From Proteiniphilum sp. UBA4977 (GTDB taxonomy: Bacteria; Bacteroidota; Bacteroidia; Bacteroidales; Dysgonomonadaceae), in contig DGZP01000122.1 in NCBI GenBank assembly GCA_002398565.1, positions 9,880 to 66,509 on the forward strand: a stretch of 56,630 nt of DNA. Reading direction: 5' to 3'. The number at the start of each line of letters is the position of its first letter. Within the stretch, counting starts at the first letter, position 1. The notes under the pieces were generated by a model. The model saw only the letters and a program-made list of their open reading frames with translations, was not told where the DNA came from and ran no database searches. This document shows, in pieces, positions 26,324 through 35,209 of the stretch. The position numbers and the translations under genes were made by a program.

Positions 26324-28378
26324 ATGAAAAATATGTTTTCCATCCTCTGCTTTCTTTTCACCTTGGGTCTTGCAAGTGAAGCAGGTGCGCAAAATGTTAG
26401 CTGGCGTGAGTATGTGGAGCAGCTCGCCGAGGAAGAAGAGATGAATGAAGCCGCCATTGAGAACATGTATCAGGAATTGCTTCAGCTCGAAAATAATCCT
26501 CTTGATCTGAACAGGGTTACACGCGAACAGTTGGAGAGAATTCCTCTGCTATCATTGGATGAAGTGGCTGCCATCATCAATTTTGTAGAGAAAAACCGTC
26601 CGGTGTATACTGTTTTTGAGCTGCGCAACGTGCCCTATCTCGATCTGGAAACGGTGGAACGGATCATTCCTTTCTTCCATGCCGGAGATGGCAAACGTTT
26701 TGAGACTGGGGCACTACGTCCAGACATCCTGCAAAACGGACAACAAGAGGTGCAGTTTCGTCTCGACAAGACAGTCACCCCGCGCGCAGGATACAGTGAT
26801 TTTCCCGATAGTATTCTGGCCCGTTACCCCAACCGAAAATACCAGGGTGAAGATTTTTATACCTCTTTACGTTACTCGTTTCGCTATCGCGATAAGGTAC
26901 AAATGGGGATCACAGCAGAAAAGGATGCCGGGGAGCCTTTCTTCAAAAAGGGCTACCCCAGAGGGTACGACCACTATGGTCTTCACCTGATTGTTCGTGA
27001 TATCGGGCTGTTGAAGTCTGTGACGTTGGGTGACTATCGCCTCTCGTTTGGACAAGGGCTTATTCTGAATAACGATTTTATGGTCAGCAAATCGTGGAGC
27101 ACAGAAAGTATCGTCCGCCGCACACAACAGCCAAAACGTCATTTTTCAACTGCTGAAAACGGTTTTTTCCGGGGTGCTGCTGCCGTAGTCGAAACGGGAG
27201 GTTTCACCCTCACCACCTTCTATTCCAATAAAAGGATCGACGCCAACCTGTCGGAAGAGGGTATGATCACCTCCTTCAAAACCGACGGACTCCATCGCAC
27301 CCCTTCGGAGATAGAGAAGAAAAAGAATACCTGGGAGCAGGTGACGGGAACAAACATCAACTACCGGAAAAATCGTTTCCAGGCAGGAATCAGCGGGATT
27401 TATCATACCTACAGCAGAATGTATAACCCCCCACTCCGGGATTACAATATTTACTACCTGCGCGATTCATCGAATGTGAATGTGAGCGCCGACTATTCCT
27501 ACCAGCTGCCGGGATTTATCGTCGCGGGAGAGACTGCGGTATCGAAGAACGGATCAGTCGCCACACTACACGCCCTGCAGTACAGGCCTTCATCAGATCT
27601 TTCCTTCTCCTTGTTGCACCGATACTACCCGATCTCCTACAATGCGTTCTTCGCACAGGCATTTTCCGAGGGAAGCGCTGTCCGCAATGAAAGAGGCTTT
27701 TTCTTCAGCACGCAATTCACACGCTTTAGCAGACTCACCGTGAACAGCTACCTGGATATCGTACGATATCCCTGGCTTAAATTTGGCGTAGATACCCCGT
27801 CAAAAGCACTGGACTTCTACCTCCTCGCCACCTACGCCCTCTCACGCCAGTCCTCACTTGATCTCCGGTATAAATACAAGCAAAAAGAGAAGAACATGAC
27901 CTGGCCCGATGAGTCCTCCACCTCCACACTGCCTTATGCCACCCATAAAATCAGGATCCGGCACGCCCACACATTCAAAAGCGGATGGGAATCGCGCACC
28001 ACCGCCGATATAGCCCATTACACCGAAAAATATTTCCCTTCGGAAACCGGCTACATGTTTTCACAAAATATCGGCTATCGTGGGGAAGGTCCTTTTGCAG
28101 GAGATCTCCATCTGGCTATTTTTGATGCGGAGAGTTACGACGTACGACTCTATTCCTACGAGCGAAATCTGTTGAACTCCTTCTACATGCCCTCCTTCTA
28201 TGGCAAAGGGATGAGGCTGGCACTATCGGTTAAATATAATGTCTCCGCATCGCTAACCCTTTCGGCGAAAGCAGGTCATACCCGTTATTTCAACCGCGAA
28301 ACCATTGGAAGCGGCACAGAGTTTATTGACGGCAACAAGAGAACAGATCTCTATTTTTATCTGCGCTGGAAATACTGA
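26324..28378 (+). CDS. Exported helix-hairpin-helix / predicted beta-barrel protein
   Basis: A 684-residue protein with a signal peptide (residues 1-22, ending AGAQ). Residues about 53-113 form a ComEA-like pair of helix-hairpin-helix motifs (PLDLNRVTREQLERIPLLS and YTVFELRNVPYLDLETVERI), a non-specific DNA-binding unit. The remaining 560 residues are rich in alternating aromatic strands (YHTYSRMYNPPLRDYNIYYL, IDGNKRTDLYFYLRWKY at the C terminus) and look like an outer-membrane barrel. This layout is widespread but poorly characterised in Bacteroidota. A role in handling DNA at the surface is possible but unproven. Confidence 0.75.
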   Translation: MKNMFSILCFLFTLGLASEAGAQNVSWREYVEQLAEEEEMNEAAIENMYQELLQLENNPLDLNRVTREQLERIPLLSLDEVAAIINFVEKNRPVYTVFELRNVPYLDLETVERIIPFFHAGDGKRFETGALRPDILQNGQQEVQFRLDKTVTPRAGYSDFPDSILARYPNRKYQGEDFYTSLRYSFRYRDKVQMGITAEKDAGEPFFKKGYPRGYDHYGLHLIVRDIGLLKSVTLGDYRLSFGQGLILNNDFMVSKSWSTESIVRRTQQPKRHFSTAENGFFRGAAAVVETGGFTLTTFYSNKRIDANLSEEGMITSFKTDGLHRTPSEIEKKKNTWEQVTGTNINYRKNRFQAGISGIYHTYSRMYNPPLRDYNIYYLRDSSNVNVSADYSYQLPGFIVAGETAVSKNGSVATLHALQYRPSSDLSFSLLHRYYPISYNAFFAQAFSEGSAVRNERGFFFSTQFTRFSRLTVNSYLDIVRYPWLKFGVDTPSKALDFYLLATYALSRQSSLDLRYKYKQKEKNMTWPDESSTSTLPYATHKIRIRHAHTFKSGWESRTTADIAHYTEKYFPSETGYMFSQNIGYRGEGPFAGDLHLAIFDAESYDVRLYSYERNLLNSFYMPSFYGKGMRLALSVKYNVSASLTLSAKAGHTRYFNRETIGSGTEFIDGNKRTDLYFYLRWKY

Positions 28379-28464
28379 AGGCTCCGCGTGCGAAAGGACG
28401 GGATATGCAACAAAAGTAAGAGCACCACTGGCAGGATGAAATATGCGAAGTCGATTGTTTTTTG

Positions 28465-28472
28465 TACTTTTG
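28465..28472 (+). promoter_or_regulatory. Candidate -7 box of the ABC-F gene
   Basis: TACTTTTG matches TAnnTTTG and places the start near 28478, giving a very short leader of about 13 bases before the ATG at 28491. No good -33 box was seen. Confidence 0.45.
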
Positions 28473-28490
28473 GCCCCAAACTCTGAATAT

Positions 28491-30365
28491 ATGTCCCATT
28501 CTCTTCTGCAAATCGACTCACTCACCAAAAGCTTCGGTGACCTGCTGCTCTTTCGCGACATCTCTTTTGGCATTGCTGAAGGTGACAAGATAGGGCTGAT
28601 AGCCCGCAACGGCTCGGGAAAAACAACCCTGCTGAACATCATTGCGGAAAAAGAGAATTATGATAACGGCAGGGTGGTATTTCGTAATGGCGTTCGATTT
28701 GCCTATCTGGAACAGTCTCCACAATACGATCCGGCGCTGACGGTGCTTGAAGCATGCTTCAGTGCCGACAATGAAACGGTGAAGCTGATCGCACGGTACG
28801 AGGAGATGCTCTCTGCACACGATCAGAGCGGACTCGACGAGCTGTTGCTGCAGATGGACCTGCTCAAGGCATGGGATTACGAGCAACGAATCAAACAGAT
28901 ACTCTCCCAGCTCAGGATCACCGATTTTCATCAGAAGATGGGCGAACTCTCCGGGGGTCAGGTGAAACGGGTGGCACTGGCTAACGTACTGATCAGCGAG
29001 CCGGAGCTGCTCATCATGGATGAACCCACCAACCACCTCGACCTGGAAATGGTGGAGTGGCTCGAAGAATACCTCAATCGAAACAGGATGAGCCTGCTTA
29101 TGGTGACGCACGACCGTTATTTTCTTGACCGCATCTGTACGCAGATATTGGAGATCGATGAAAAACAGCTTTTCTCCTATAAAGGGAATTTTTCCTACTA
29201 CCTGGAAAAAAGAGAGGAGCGGATTGCCGCACAAAATACGGAAGTAGATCGTGCCCGCAACCTGATGCGCAAAGAACTGGACTGGATGCGCCGTCAGCCA
29301 CAGGCACGCGGGACAAAAGCAAAATCGCGCATAGACGCATTTTACTCGTTGGAGGAGAAGGCACAACGGCACCGTGAAGAGGAGAGCGTGCGCCTGGCAG
29401 CCCGCGGATCCTATATCGGGAAAAAGATCTTTGAAGCGAAACATGTGACCAAACGGTTTGGAGATATCCGCATCACAGACGATTTCAACTACATCTTCTC
29501 ACGGTACGAAAAAATGGGTATTGTGGGAAATAACGGTACCGGAAAATCCACCTTCGTAAAGATGCTACTCGGCAAAGAGATGCCTGACAGCGGCGGCTTC
29601 GAGATTGGCGAAACGGTGCAATTCGGCTATTACAGCCAGGAAGGACTACATTTCGATGAACAGATGAAGGTGATCGATGTGGTACAAAACATTGCTGAAG
29701 TAATCGATCTTGGCAATGGTAGCAAACTTACCGCCTCACAGTTCCTGCAACATTTTCTCTTTCCCCCTGAAAAACAACACAACTTTGTCTACAAGCTCAG
29801 CGGCGGCGAGAAAAGACGACTCTACCTCTGCACCGTGCTGATCACCAACCCCAACTTTCTGGTGTTGGACGAACCAACGAACGACCTTGATATTATCACC
29901 CTGAACATCCTGGAAGAATACCTTACGGGATTTAAAGGATGCCTTATCGTGGTGTCACACGACCGCTACTTCATGGACAAGGTGGTGGATCATCTTCTGG
30001 TATTTCATGGAGAGGCAACGATTCAGGACTTTCCCGGGAATTACACCCAGTACCGTGAATGGAAAGCCGATGAACAGAAAAAAGAGGTGGAAGAACAGAA
30101 AACCATCAGACAGGAAACTGATCCGCGAAAAAACAAGCCATTAGAAGAAAAAAAGAAACTATCCTTTAAGGAAAAACGCGAGTTTGATGCACTGGAAGGA
30201 GAAATCGAACTTCTGGAAACAGAGAAGACAAGGATCACTGAATCGCTCTCCTCGGGTATGCTACCTCCCGAAGAGCTGATGGAAAAATCGTCACGACTCT
30301 CGGAAATCATGGACTTGATCGATGAAAAAACCATGCGTTGGCTCGAACTGAGCGAGCGGGCATAA
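28491..30365 (+). CDS. ABC-F family ATP-binding protein (Uup-like)
   Basis: ABC-F proteins have two fused ABC ATPase domains and act on the ribosome rather than as transporters. The 624-residue product has Walker A ARNGSGKTTLLN and signature LSGGQVKR in the first domain, GNNGTGKSTF and LSGGEKRR in the second, the two DEPTN Walker B motifs, a basic interdomain linker (RKELDWMRRQPQARGTKAKS) and a C-terminal coiled coil (EKREFDALEGEIELLETEK), which fits the Uup branch. The start at ATG 28491 (MSHSLLQIDSLTKSF) was preferred over an upstream in-frame Met that would precede the -7 box. Confidence 0.93.
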   Translation: MSHSLLQIDSLTKSFGDLLLFRDISFGIAEGDKIGLIARNGSGKTTLLNIIAEKENYDNGRVVFRNGVRFAYLEQSPQYDPALTVLEACFSADNETVKLIARYEEMLSAHDQSGLDELLLQMDLLKAWDYEQRIKQILSQLRITDFHQKMGELSGGQVKRVALANVLISEPELLIMDEPTNHLDLEMVEWLEEYLNRNRMSLLMVTHDRYFLDRICTQILEIDEKQLFSYKGNFSYYLEKREERIAAQNTEVDRARNLMRKELDWMRRQPQARGTKAKSRIDAFYSLEEKAQRHREEESVRLAARGSYIGKKIFEAKHVTKRFGDIRITDDFNYIFSRYEKMGIVGNNGTGKSTFVKMLLGKEMPDSGGFEIGETVQFGYYSQEGLHFDEQMKVIDVVQNIAEVIDLGNGSKLTASQFLQHFLFPPEKQHNFVYKLSGGEKRRLYLCTVLITNPNFLVLDEPTNDLDIITLNILEEYLTGFKGCLIVVSHDRYFMDKVVDHLLVFHGEATIQDFPGNYTQYREWKADEQKKEVEEQKTIRQETDPRKNKPLEEKKKLSFKEKREFDALEGEIELLETEKTRITESLSSGMLPPEELMEKSSRLSEIMDLIDEKTMRWLELSERA

Positions 30366-30435
30366 AACCAATTTAGAAAGATTTTAAATAGCTTATACTT
30401 ACCTCTTTATTTTTTATTCAAAACCAAAAATTGCC

Positions 30436-30443
30436 TATTTTTG
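30436..30443 (+). promoter_or_regulatory. Candidate -7 box of the rubrerythrin gene
   Basis: TATTTTTG matches TAnnTTTG; the start would be near 30449, with a leader of about 90 bases. Confidence 0.4.
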
Positions 30444-30539
30444 CTGGTAATGATAATTTATGATATGTGGAAACAAAATTGCCTGCATCATCACTTAGCG
30501 TTGCTATTTAAACCAACAACTCAATAAACTATAAATCTT

Positions 30540-31118
30540 ATGAAAAGTGTAAAAGGAACCCAAACCGAACTAAATCTGATGAAATCCTTTGCCGGAGAAT
30601 CACAGGCACGTATGCGATATACCTTCTTCGCGAAAGAAGCGAAAAAGGAGGGCTATGAACAGATTGCAGCCATTTTTCAGGAGACAGCCGACCAGGAGAT
30701 GACCCATGCCAAGAGGATGTTCAGGTACCTCGAGGGAGGCATGCTGGAAATCACGGCTGCTTATCCGGCAGGTGTGATCGGAACCACAGCAGAGAACCTG
30801 AAGGCGGCCGCTGAAGGGGAAAACGAAGAATGGACCGACCTTTATCCCCACTTTGCCGAGGTAGCCGAACAGGAAGGCTTCAAGGAGATTGCCACCATGT
30901 ATCGCATGATTGCCAAAGCTGAAGCAATTCATGAAGAGCGTTATCTGAAATTACTCGAAAGGGTTACGAACGGTACCGTATTTTTGCGTGAAGAAGAAAT
31001 TAACTGGATCTGTCGCCACTGCGGATATGTGTTTACCGGCAAGAAACCGCCGAAGAACTGTCCCACCTGCCTGCATCCGCAAGCTTACTTCGAACCCAAA
31101 AATGAAGCTTATTATTAA
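30540..31118 (+). CDS. Rubrerythrin
   Basis: Rubrerythrin is a non-haem iron peroxidase that protects anaerobes from peroxide. The 192-residue protein has the ferritin-like di-iron domain (LMKSFAGESQARMRYTFFAK with the first Glu, QETADQEMTHAKRMFRYLEG, then EVAEQEGFKEIATMYRMI and AEAIHEERY) and the C-terminal rubredoxin-like iron site WICRHCGYVF / CPTCLHP. Both CxxC pairs are present. It is a single gene with a long leader and a terminator 130 bases downstream. Confidence 0.96.
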   Translation: MKSVKGTQTELNLMKSFAGESQARMRYTFFAKEAKKEGYEQIAAIFQETADQEMTHAKRMFRYLEGGMLEITAAYPAGVIGTTAENLKAAAEGENEEWTDLYPHFAEVAEQEGFKEIATMYRMIAKAEAIHEERYLKLLERVTNGTVFLREEEINWICRHCGYVFTGKKPPKNCPTCLHPQAYFEPKNEAYY

Positions 31119-31247
31119 TATTTTAAATTTTACTTGCGGATTATTTATTGTATGTAACTAAAGTGAAGAGATCGGCAGTAGACAATCTAGTTGTATACAA
31201 ACAACTTGTAAAATTTGAATAAATGGAACTTTCGTAGAAAATCAAGA

Positions 31248-31281
31248 AGCTGATCCCCGGCAAAGGGGATCGGCTTTTTTT
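31248..31281 (+). terminator. Strong intrinsic terminator after rubrerythrin
   Basis: AGCTGATCCCC pairs with GGGGATCGGCT (11 pairs, one G-U) around a six-base loop and is followed by a run of seven T. It lies 130 bases after the rubrerythrin stop, which is unusually distant. Confidence 0.88.
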
Positions 31282-31329
31282 GTGTCTGGATGGTTGCCTC
31301 GGGGCTGCCCCTTTTCCGGTAAAATAGTG

Positions 31330-31337
31330 TAATTTTG
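31330..31337 (+). promoter_or_regulatory. Candidate -7 box of tcdA
   Basis: TAATTTTG matches TAnnTTTG, with a predicted leader of about 63 bases; no good -33 box. Confidence 0.35.
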
Positions 31338-31405
31338 CAGTTATTTATTGCATTTAACTCTGGCCGTATCGACAGCCGGTGTTTAAGAAAACATCATCAT
31401 AACCA

Positions 31406-32146
31406 ATGTCGCACAACGAACTTTTTGCCCGCACAGAACTGCTGGTCGGATCAGCCGCGATGGAACGGATTGCCGCGAGTAGAGTAATCCTCTTTGGTGT
31501 GGGAGGTGTGGGTAGCTGGTGTGCCGAAGCATTGATCCGCAGCGGGATCATGCACTTGACACTGGTCGACTCCGACCGGGTGGCAACAGCCAATATCAAC
31601 CGACAGCTCCCGGCTACCACCCTGACTGTGGGGGAATTGAAAGTGGAGGTAATGAAACGACGTTTGCTGGAGATCAACCCGGAGGCGCACATAGTCACCA
31701 TGCCCATGATCTACAGTGCCGAGACATCGGATTCGTTTCATCTGGAGCAGTACGATTATATCATAGATGCCATCGACTCACTCTCACACAAGGTACATCT
31801 GCTTGTGAGTGCCTCCCTCACGGATGCCACTCTCTTCTCTTCCATGGGAGCAGCTCTCAAGATGGACCCGCAACAGATACGGGTAACCGAATTCTGGAAG
31901 GTACGCGGTTGCAAGCTGGCATCGGCATTGCGTCAGCGGATGAGAAAAGATGAAAAGCCGGAAAAACCGTTTCTCTGCGTCTACAGCGAAGAGTTGCTTT
32001 CCAACAAGGGAGAGGAGGTGCTACCCGATACAGACGAGCATGGCAGCTTCCGGAAAGCACGAACCAACGGCACCATGGTACAGGTCACTGCCGTTTTCGG
32101 ATTCACCCTTGCGGGCCTTGTAATTCAGAATATCATGCGCCATTAA
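31406..32146 (+). CDS. tcdA: tRNA threonylcarbamoyladenosine dehydratase TcdA
   Basis: TcdA (CsdL) is an E1-like enzyme that dehydrates t6A in tRNA to the cyclic ct6A form. The 246-residue product has the ThiF/MoeB nucleotide-binding start (RVILFGVGGVGSWCAEALIR), TLVDSDRVATANINRQLPA with the expected Asp and Arg/Asn, DYIIDAIDSLSHKVHL, and the conserved C-terminal KARTNGTMVQVTAVFGFTLA. The length matches TcdA and not the larger E1 proteins. With tsaE in the window it serves the same tRNA modification, though 22 kb away. Confidence 0.93.
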   Translation: MSHNELFARTELLVGSAAMERIAASRVILFGVGGVGSWCAEALIRSGIMHLTLVDSDRVATANINRQLPATTLTVGELKVEVMKRRLLEINPEAHIVTMPMIYSAETSDSFHLEQYDYIIDAIDSLSHKVHLLVSASLTDATLFSSMGAALKMDPQQIRVTEFWKVRGCKLASALRQRMRKDEKPEKPFLCVYSEELLSNKGEEVLPDTDEHGSFRKARTNGTMVQVTAVFGFTLAGLVIQNIMRH

Positions 32147-32158
32147 ATACATTTTTCT

Positions 32159-32166
32159 TACCTTTG
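32159..32166 (+). promoter_or_regulatory. Candidate -7 box of argS
   Basis: TACCTTTG matches TAnnTTTG; the start near 32172 gives a leader of about 19 bases before the ATG at 32191, which also argues against the upstream TTG start. Confidence 0.5.
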
Positions 32167-32190
32167 CGCTTTCAATCAGCTACATTTATT

Positions 32191-33984
32191 ATGCAAATCG
32201 AACATATTCTCCAGGAAGCCGTCATCCTCGCAATCAAAGGACTTTATCAGGCCGAGGTGGACCCATCACAGATCACACTTCAGAAAACCAAAAAAGAGTT
32301 TCGGGGGCACTACACCCTGGTCACCTTTCCCTTGCTAAAGATATCCCGCAAAAATCCCGAGCAGACAGCAGAAGAGATTGGGAGAAGGCTGGAGGAAAGC
32401 TCACCCCTTGTCTCGGAGTACAACGTGATCAAGGGGTTTCTGAACCTCACCATCGCTGCACAGGTATGGTCAAAACTTCTCGAAGAGATCGACTCAAATC
32501 CGGACTACGGCTTCACCACGGTAGCCGATAATGCACCACTCTACATGGTGGAGTATTCCTCTCCCAATACCAACAAGCCACTGCATCTGGGCCATGTACG
32601 CAATAACCTGCTCGGGCACGCACTGAGCGAGGTGCTTAAAGCCAACGGAAAACGGGTGGTAAAAACCAACATTGTGAACGACCGCGGTATTCATATCTGT
32701 AAGTCGATGCTGGCCTGGCAGAAATGGGGTAACGAGGAGACACCGTTTACCACCGGCAAGAAGGGCGACCACCTGATTGGCGATTATTACGTGTTGTTCG
32801 ACAAAAAATATAAAGAAGAGCTCGCCGCGCTGCAGACAAAAGGGCTCACCAAGGAGGAGGCAGAAGCTGAGTCGCTGCTGATGAAGGAAGCACGTGAGAT
32901 GCTGCGCTTGTGGGAGGCACACGATGCTACCACAGTGAATCTTTGGAAGCTGATGAACGACTGGGTGTATGCCGGTTTTGATGAGACCTACCGACAGATG
33001 GGTGTCTCCTTCGATAAGATATACTACGAGTCACAGACCTATCTTGCCGGGAAAGAGGAGGTGCTTCGCGGCCTCAGGGAAGGATTGTTTTATCAAAAGG
33101 AAGATGGCTCTGTATGGGCCGATCTAACACCATACGGTCTGGATCAAAAACTACTGCTCCGCGCCGACGGCACCTCCGTCTACATGACACAGGATATCGG
33201 TACCGCCAAACTCCGTTTCGACGATTATCATATTGACACGATGATCTATGTGGTGGGTAATGAGCAAAACTACCATTTCCAGGTGCTCTCCATCCTGCTC
33301 GATATGCTGGGCTTTGAATTTGGAAAGGGACTGATTCATTTCTCCTACGGCATGGTGGAACTGCCCGAGGGAAAGATGAAATCGCGGGAAGGAACTGTAG
33401 TGGATGCTGACGACCTGATGGAGGAAATGATCAATACCGCCCGGGAGACTTCGCAGGAACTGGGTAAGCTTGACGATGCCACACCGGAAGAGGCGGAAGC
33501 AATCTCCCGCATGGTAGGTTTGGGGGCACTCAAATATTTTATTTTGAAGGTAGATCCGAAGAAAAATATGACCTTCAATCCGAAGGAATCAATCGACTTT
33601 AACGGAAACACAGGACCGTTTATCCAGTATACCCATGCACGTATTCAATCGATCCTGCGAAAGGCTGGAGAACAGGGTATTGCCATCCCTGAAAAGCTTG
33701 AAAACATTCTTGTCCTCTCGGAAAAGGAAGAGGGCCTGGTGCAGTTGCTCAGCGAGTTTCCCGGCGTGGTGCAGCAGGCAGGGTCGGAATACAACGTATC
33801 GCTGATCGCCAACTACATCTATGACCTGGCTAAGGAGTACAACCAGTTTTATCACGACTACCCCATGCTACGTGAGGAGGACAGTGCCCTGCGCGCCTTC
33901 CGGTTGTTGTTGTCAAAAAATATCGCCCTGACCATTAAAAAGGGAATGTCGCTTTTTGGTATCGACGTACCGGAGCGAATGTAG
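32191..33984 (+). CDS. argS: Arginine--tRNA ligase
   Basis: Charges tRNA-Arg. The 597-residue class I synthetase has an N-terminal tRNA-recognition domain, the HIGH-type motif in SPNTNKPLHLGHVRNNLLGH, the MVELPEGKMKSREGTVVDAD region equivalent to KMSKS, and a C-terminal anticodon-binding helical domain (FNGNTGPFIQYTHARIQSIL onward). The start was placed at ATG 32191 because the upstream in-frame TTG lies inside the -7 box. Confidence 0.97.
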   Translation: MQIEHILQEAVILAIKGLYQAEVDPSQITLQKTKKEFRGHYTLVTFPLLKISRKNPEQTAEEIGRRLEESSPLVSEYNVIKGFLNLTIAAQVWSKLLEEIDSNPDYGFTTVADNAPLYMVEYSSPNTNKPLHLGHVRNNLLGHALSEVLKANGKRVVKTNIVNDRGIHICKSMLAWQKWGNEETPFTTGKKGDHLIGDYYVLFDKKYKEELAALQTKGLTKEEAEAESLLMKEAREMLRLWEAHDATTVNLWKLMNDWVYAGFDETYRQMGVSFDKIYYESQTYLAGKEEVLRGLREGLFYQKEDGSVWADLTPYGLDQKLLLRADGTSVYMTQDIGTAKLRFDDYHIDTMIYVVGNEQNYHFQVLSILLDMLGFEFGKGLIHFSYGMVELPEGKMKSREGTVVDADDLMEEMINTARETSQELGKLDDATPEEAEAISRMVGLGALKYFILKVDPKKNMTFNPKESIDFNGNTGPFIQYTHARIQSILRKAGEQGIAIPEKLENILVLSEKEEGLVQLLSEFPGVVQQAGSEYNVSLIANYIYDLAKEYNQFYHDYPMLREEDSALRAFRLLLSKNIALTIKKGMSLFGIDVPERM

Positions 33985-34082
33985 TACTGCACTGCGTAAA
34001 AAGATCCATCGCATCCGTTCCCTGTGGCGGCGCAAACCAACAGACCTGTATTTTGAATGGCGACCCCGGCCAGGAAAGCTTC

Positions 34083-35192
34083 CTATTTTTTAAAGAGAAT
34101 AGTCTTCTCCTCTGCGGCACTTTGTCTGGCAGCATCCAATATTTTAACGACAATCAGATTATTTTCCAGCGAAGAAAGGTCTGTTTTTTCCACTTTGAGT
34201 TCTTCCCTGATTACTTTCGCGAAATAACTAAACGGATCCTTTGCAGCCATAGGGAACCCGTCGACTTTTATCTCCTGCCTGGGTACCTTACGGGTCAAAC
34301 GATACTCCAGGTCGTGTGCATTGTGTGCAGTGACATATCCTTCTTTTCCGTAAACAGAGATATCCTTCCTGTCTACGGGCCAGTTCCATGATCCCTGAAT
34401 GACTGCCTGCGCGTGCGGATAGGTCAGGATGATCGTAGCCTGGTCATCCACTTTGGGATAAACATCCGGCTTGATTGTCTGTAAAACAGCTGTCACCGTT
34501 TCAGGTTCTTCATTCTGCATGATCCACGTCATCAGGTTGGCGCCGTAACAGCCAAAATCGACAACCGCCCCACCCCCGTTCAACACCGGATCGGTGAGCC
34601 AGGCAAGGAACTCCGGTGAGCAGCCTATCTCCACCGGTCCCTTATGTCCGTCGTTGATCATTACTTTATTGATCTCGCCAATTTCCTTTTTCTCAATTGC
34701 CATTTCAAAAAGTTTGTAATGTGTAGGATACCACGAAGTCTCGTAATTGGTGAGCAGAAGAATATGGTGTTTCCTTGCCAAACCCGCCATTTTATCTGCA
34801 TGCTCCGCATTCACGGCCAACGGCTTTTCCACCATTACATGAATTCCTTTCGGTGCACATATCTCCACTGTGCTCAGATGATCATATATAGAATTAAAAG
34901 CAACCACACCTTCAGGCCTGGTCTCTCCGATCATTGTCGCAAGATCATCATACACGATAGCCATATCAAATCCATACCGGTCTGCAAGCGCATGTGCTTT
35001 TTCTTTATTGGACTCGGCGATGCCGACAATTTGAATATCGTTTCGTTCCTTGTGATTTTTCAATAGACCGTGAATATGGTCATGAGACAAGCCGTCAATA
35101 CCAATTCTTACCGGTCTCTGTTGTGCGAGCATGATGACGGGCCACAGAGATAAATTCAATAAAAGAGCGAGTGTTGTAATACTTTTTACCAT
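34083..35192 (-). CDS. Exported Gfo/Idh/MocA-family oxidoreductase
   Basis: A 369-residue NAD(P)-dependent sugar or cyclitol dehydrogenase-type protein with a signal peptide (ending VIMLAQ). It has the Rossmann start PVRIGIDGLSHDHIHGLLKN, the family motif IHVMVEKPLAVN with the catalytic-region Lys, and the C-terminal alpha/beta domain with DFGCYGANLMTWIMQ. The first Gly motif is altered (GIDGLSHDH), so tight nucleotide binding is uncertain. Exported members are common in Bacteroidota and often lack a known substrate. It follows the DUF72 gene by 17 bases. Confidence 0.85.
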   Translation of the reverse strand: MVKSITTLALLLNLSLWPVIMLAQQRPVRIGIDGLSHDHIHGLLKNHKERNDIQIVGIAESNKEKAHALADRYGFDMAIVYDDLATMIGETRPEGVVAFNSIYDHLSTVEICAPKGIHVMVEKPLAVNAEHADKMAGLARKHHILLLTNYETSWYPTHYKLFEMAIEKKEIGEINKVMINDGHKGPVEIGCSPEFLAWLTDPVLNGGGAVVDFGCYGANLMTWIMQNEEPETVTAVLQTIKPDVYPKVDDQATIILTYPHAQAVIQGSWNWPVDRKDISVYGKEGYVTAHNAHDLEYRLTRKVPRQEIKVDGFPMAAKDPFSYFAKVIREELKVEKTDLSSLENNLIVVKILDAARQSAAEEKTILFKK

Positions 35193-35209
35193 GATACCTG
35201 ATATTTATC

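Noticed and set aside
28518..29444. A 308-codon minus-strand open frame
   Set aside because: It is a shadow of the ABC-F gene, whose two ATPase domains are complete.
32164..32190. TTG start for argS nine codons upstream
   Set aside because: The TTG is part of the -7 promoter box and the added residues are not found in ArgS.
34073..34092. AGGAA-AGC-TTCCT followed by ATTTTTT as a terminator for argS
   Set aside because: The stem has only five pairs and it overlaps the stop of the convergent oxidoreductase gene; too weak to claim.
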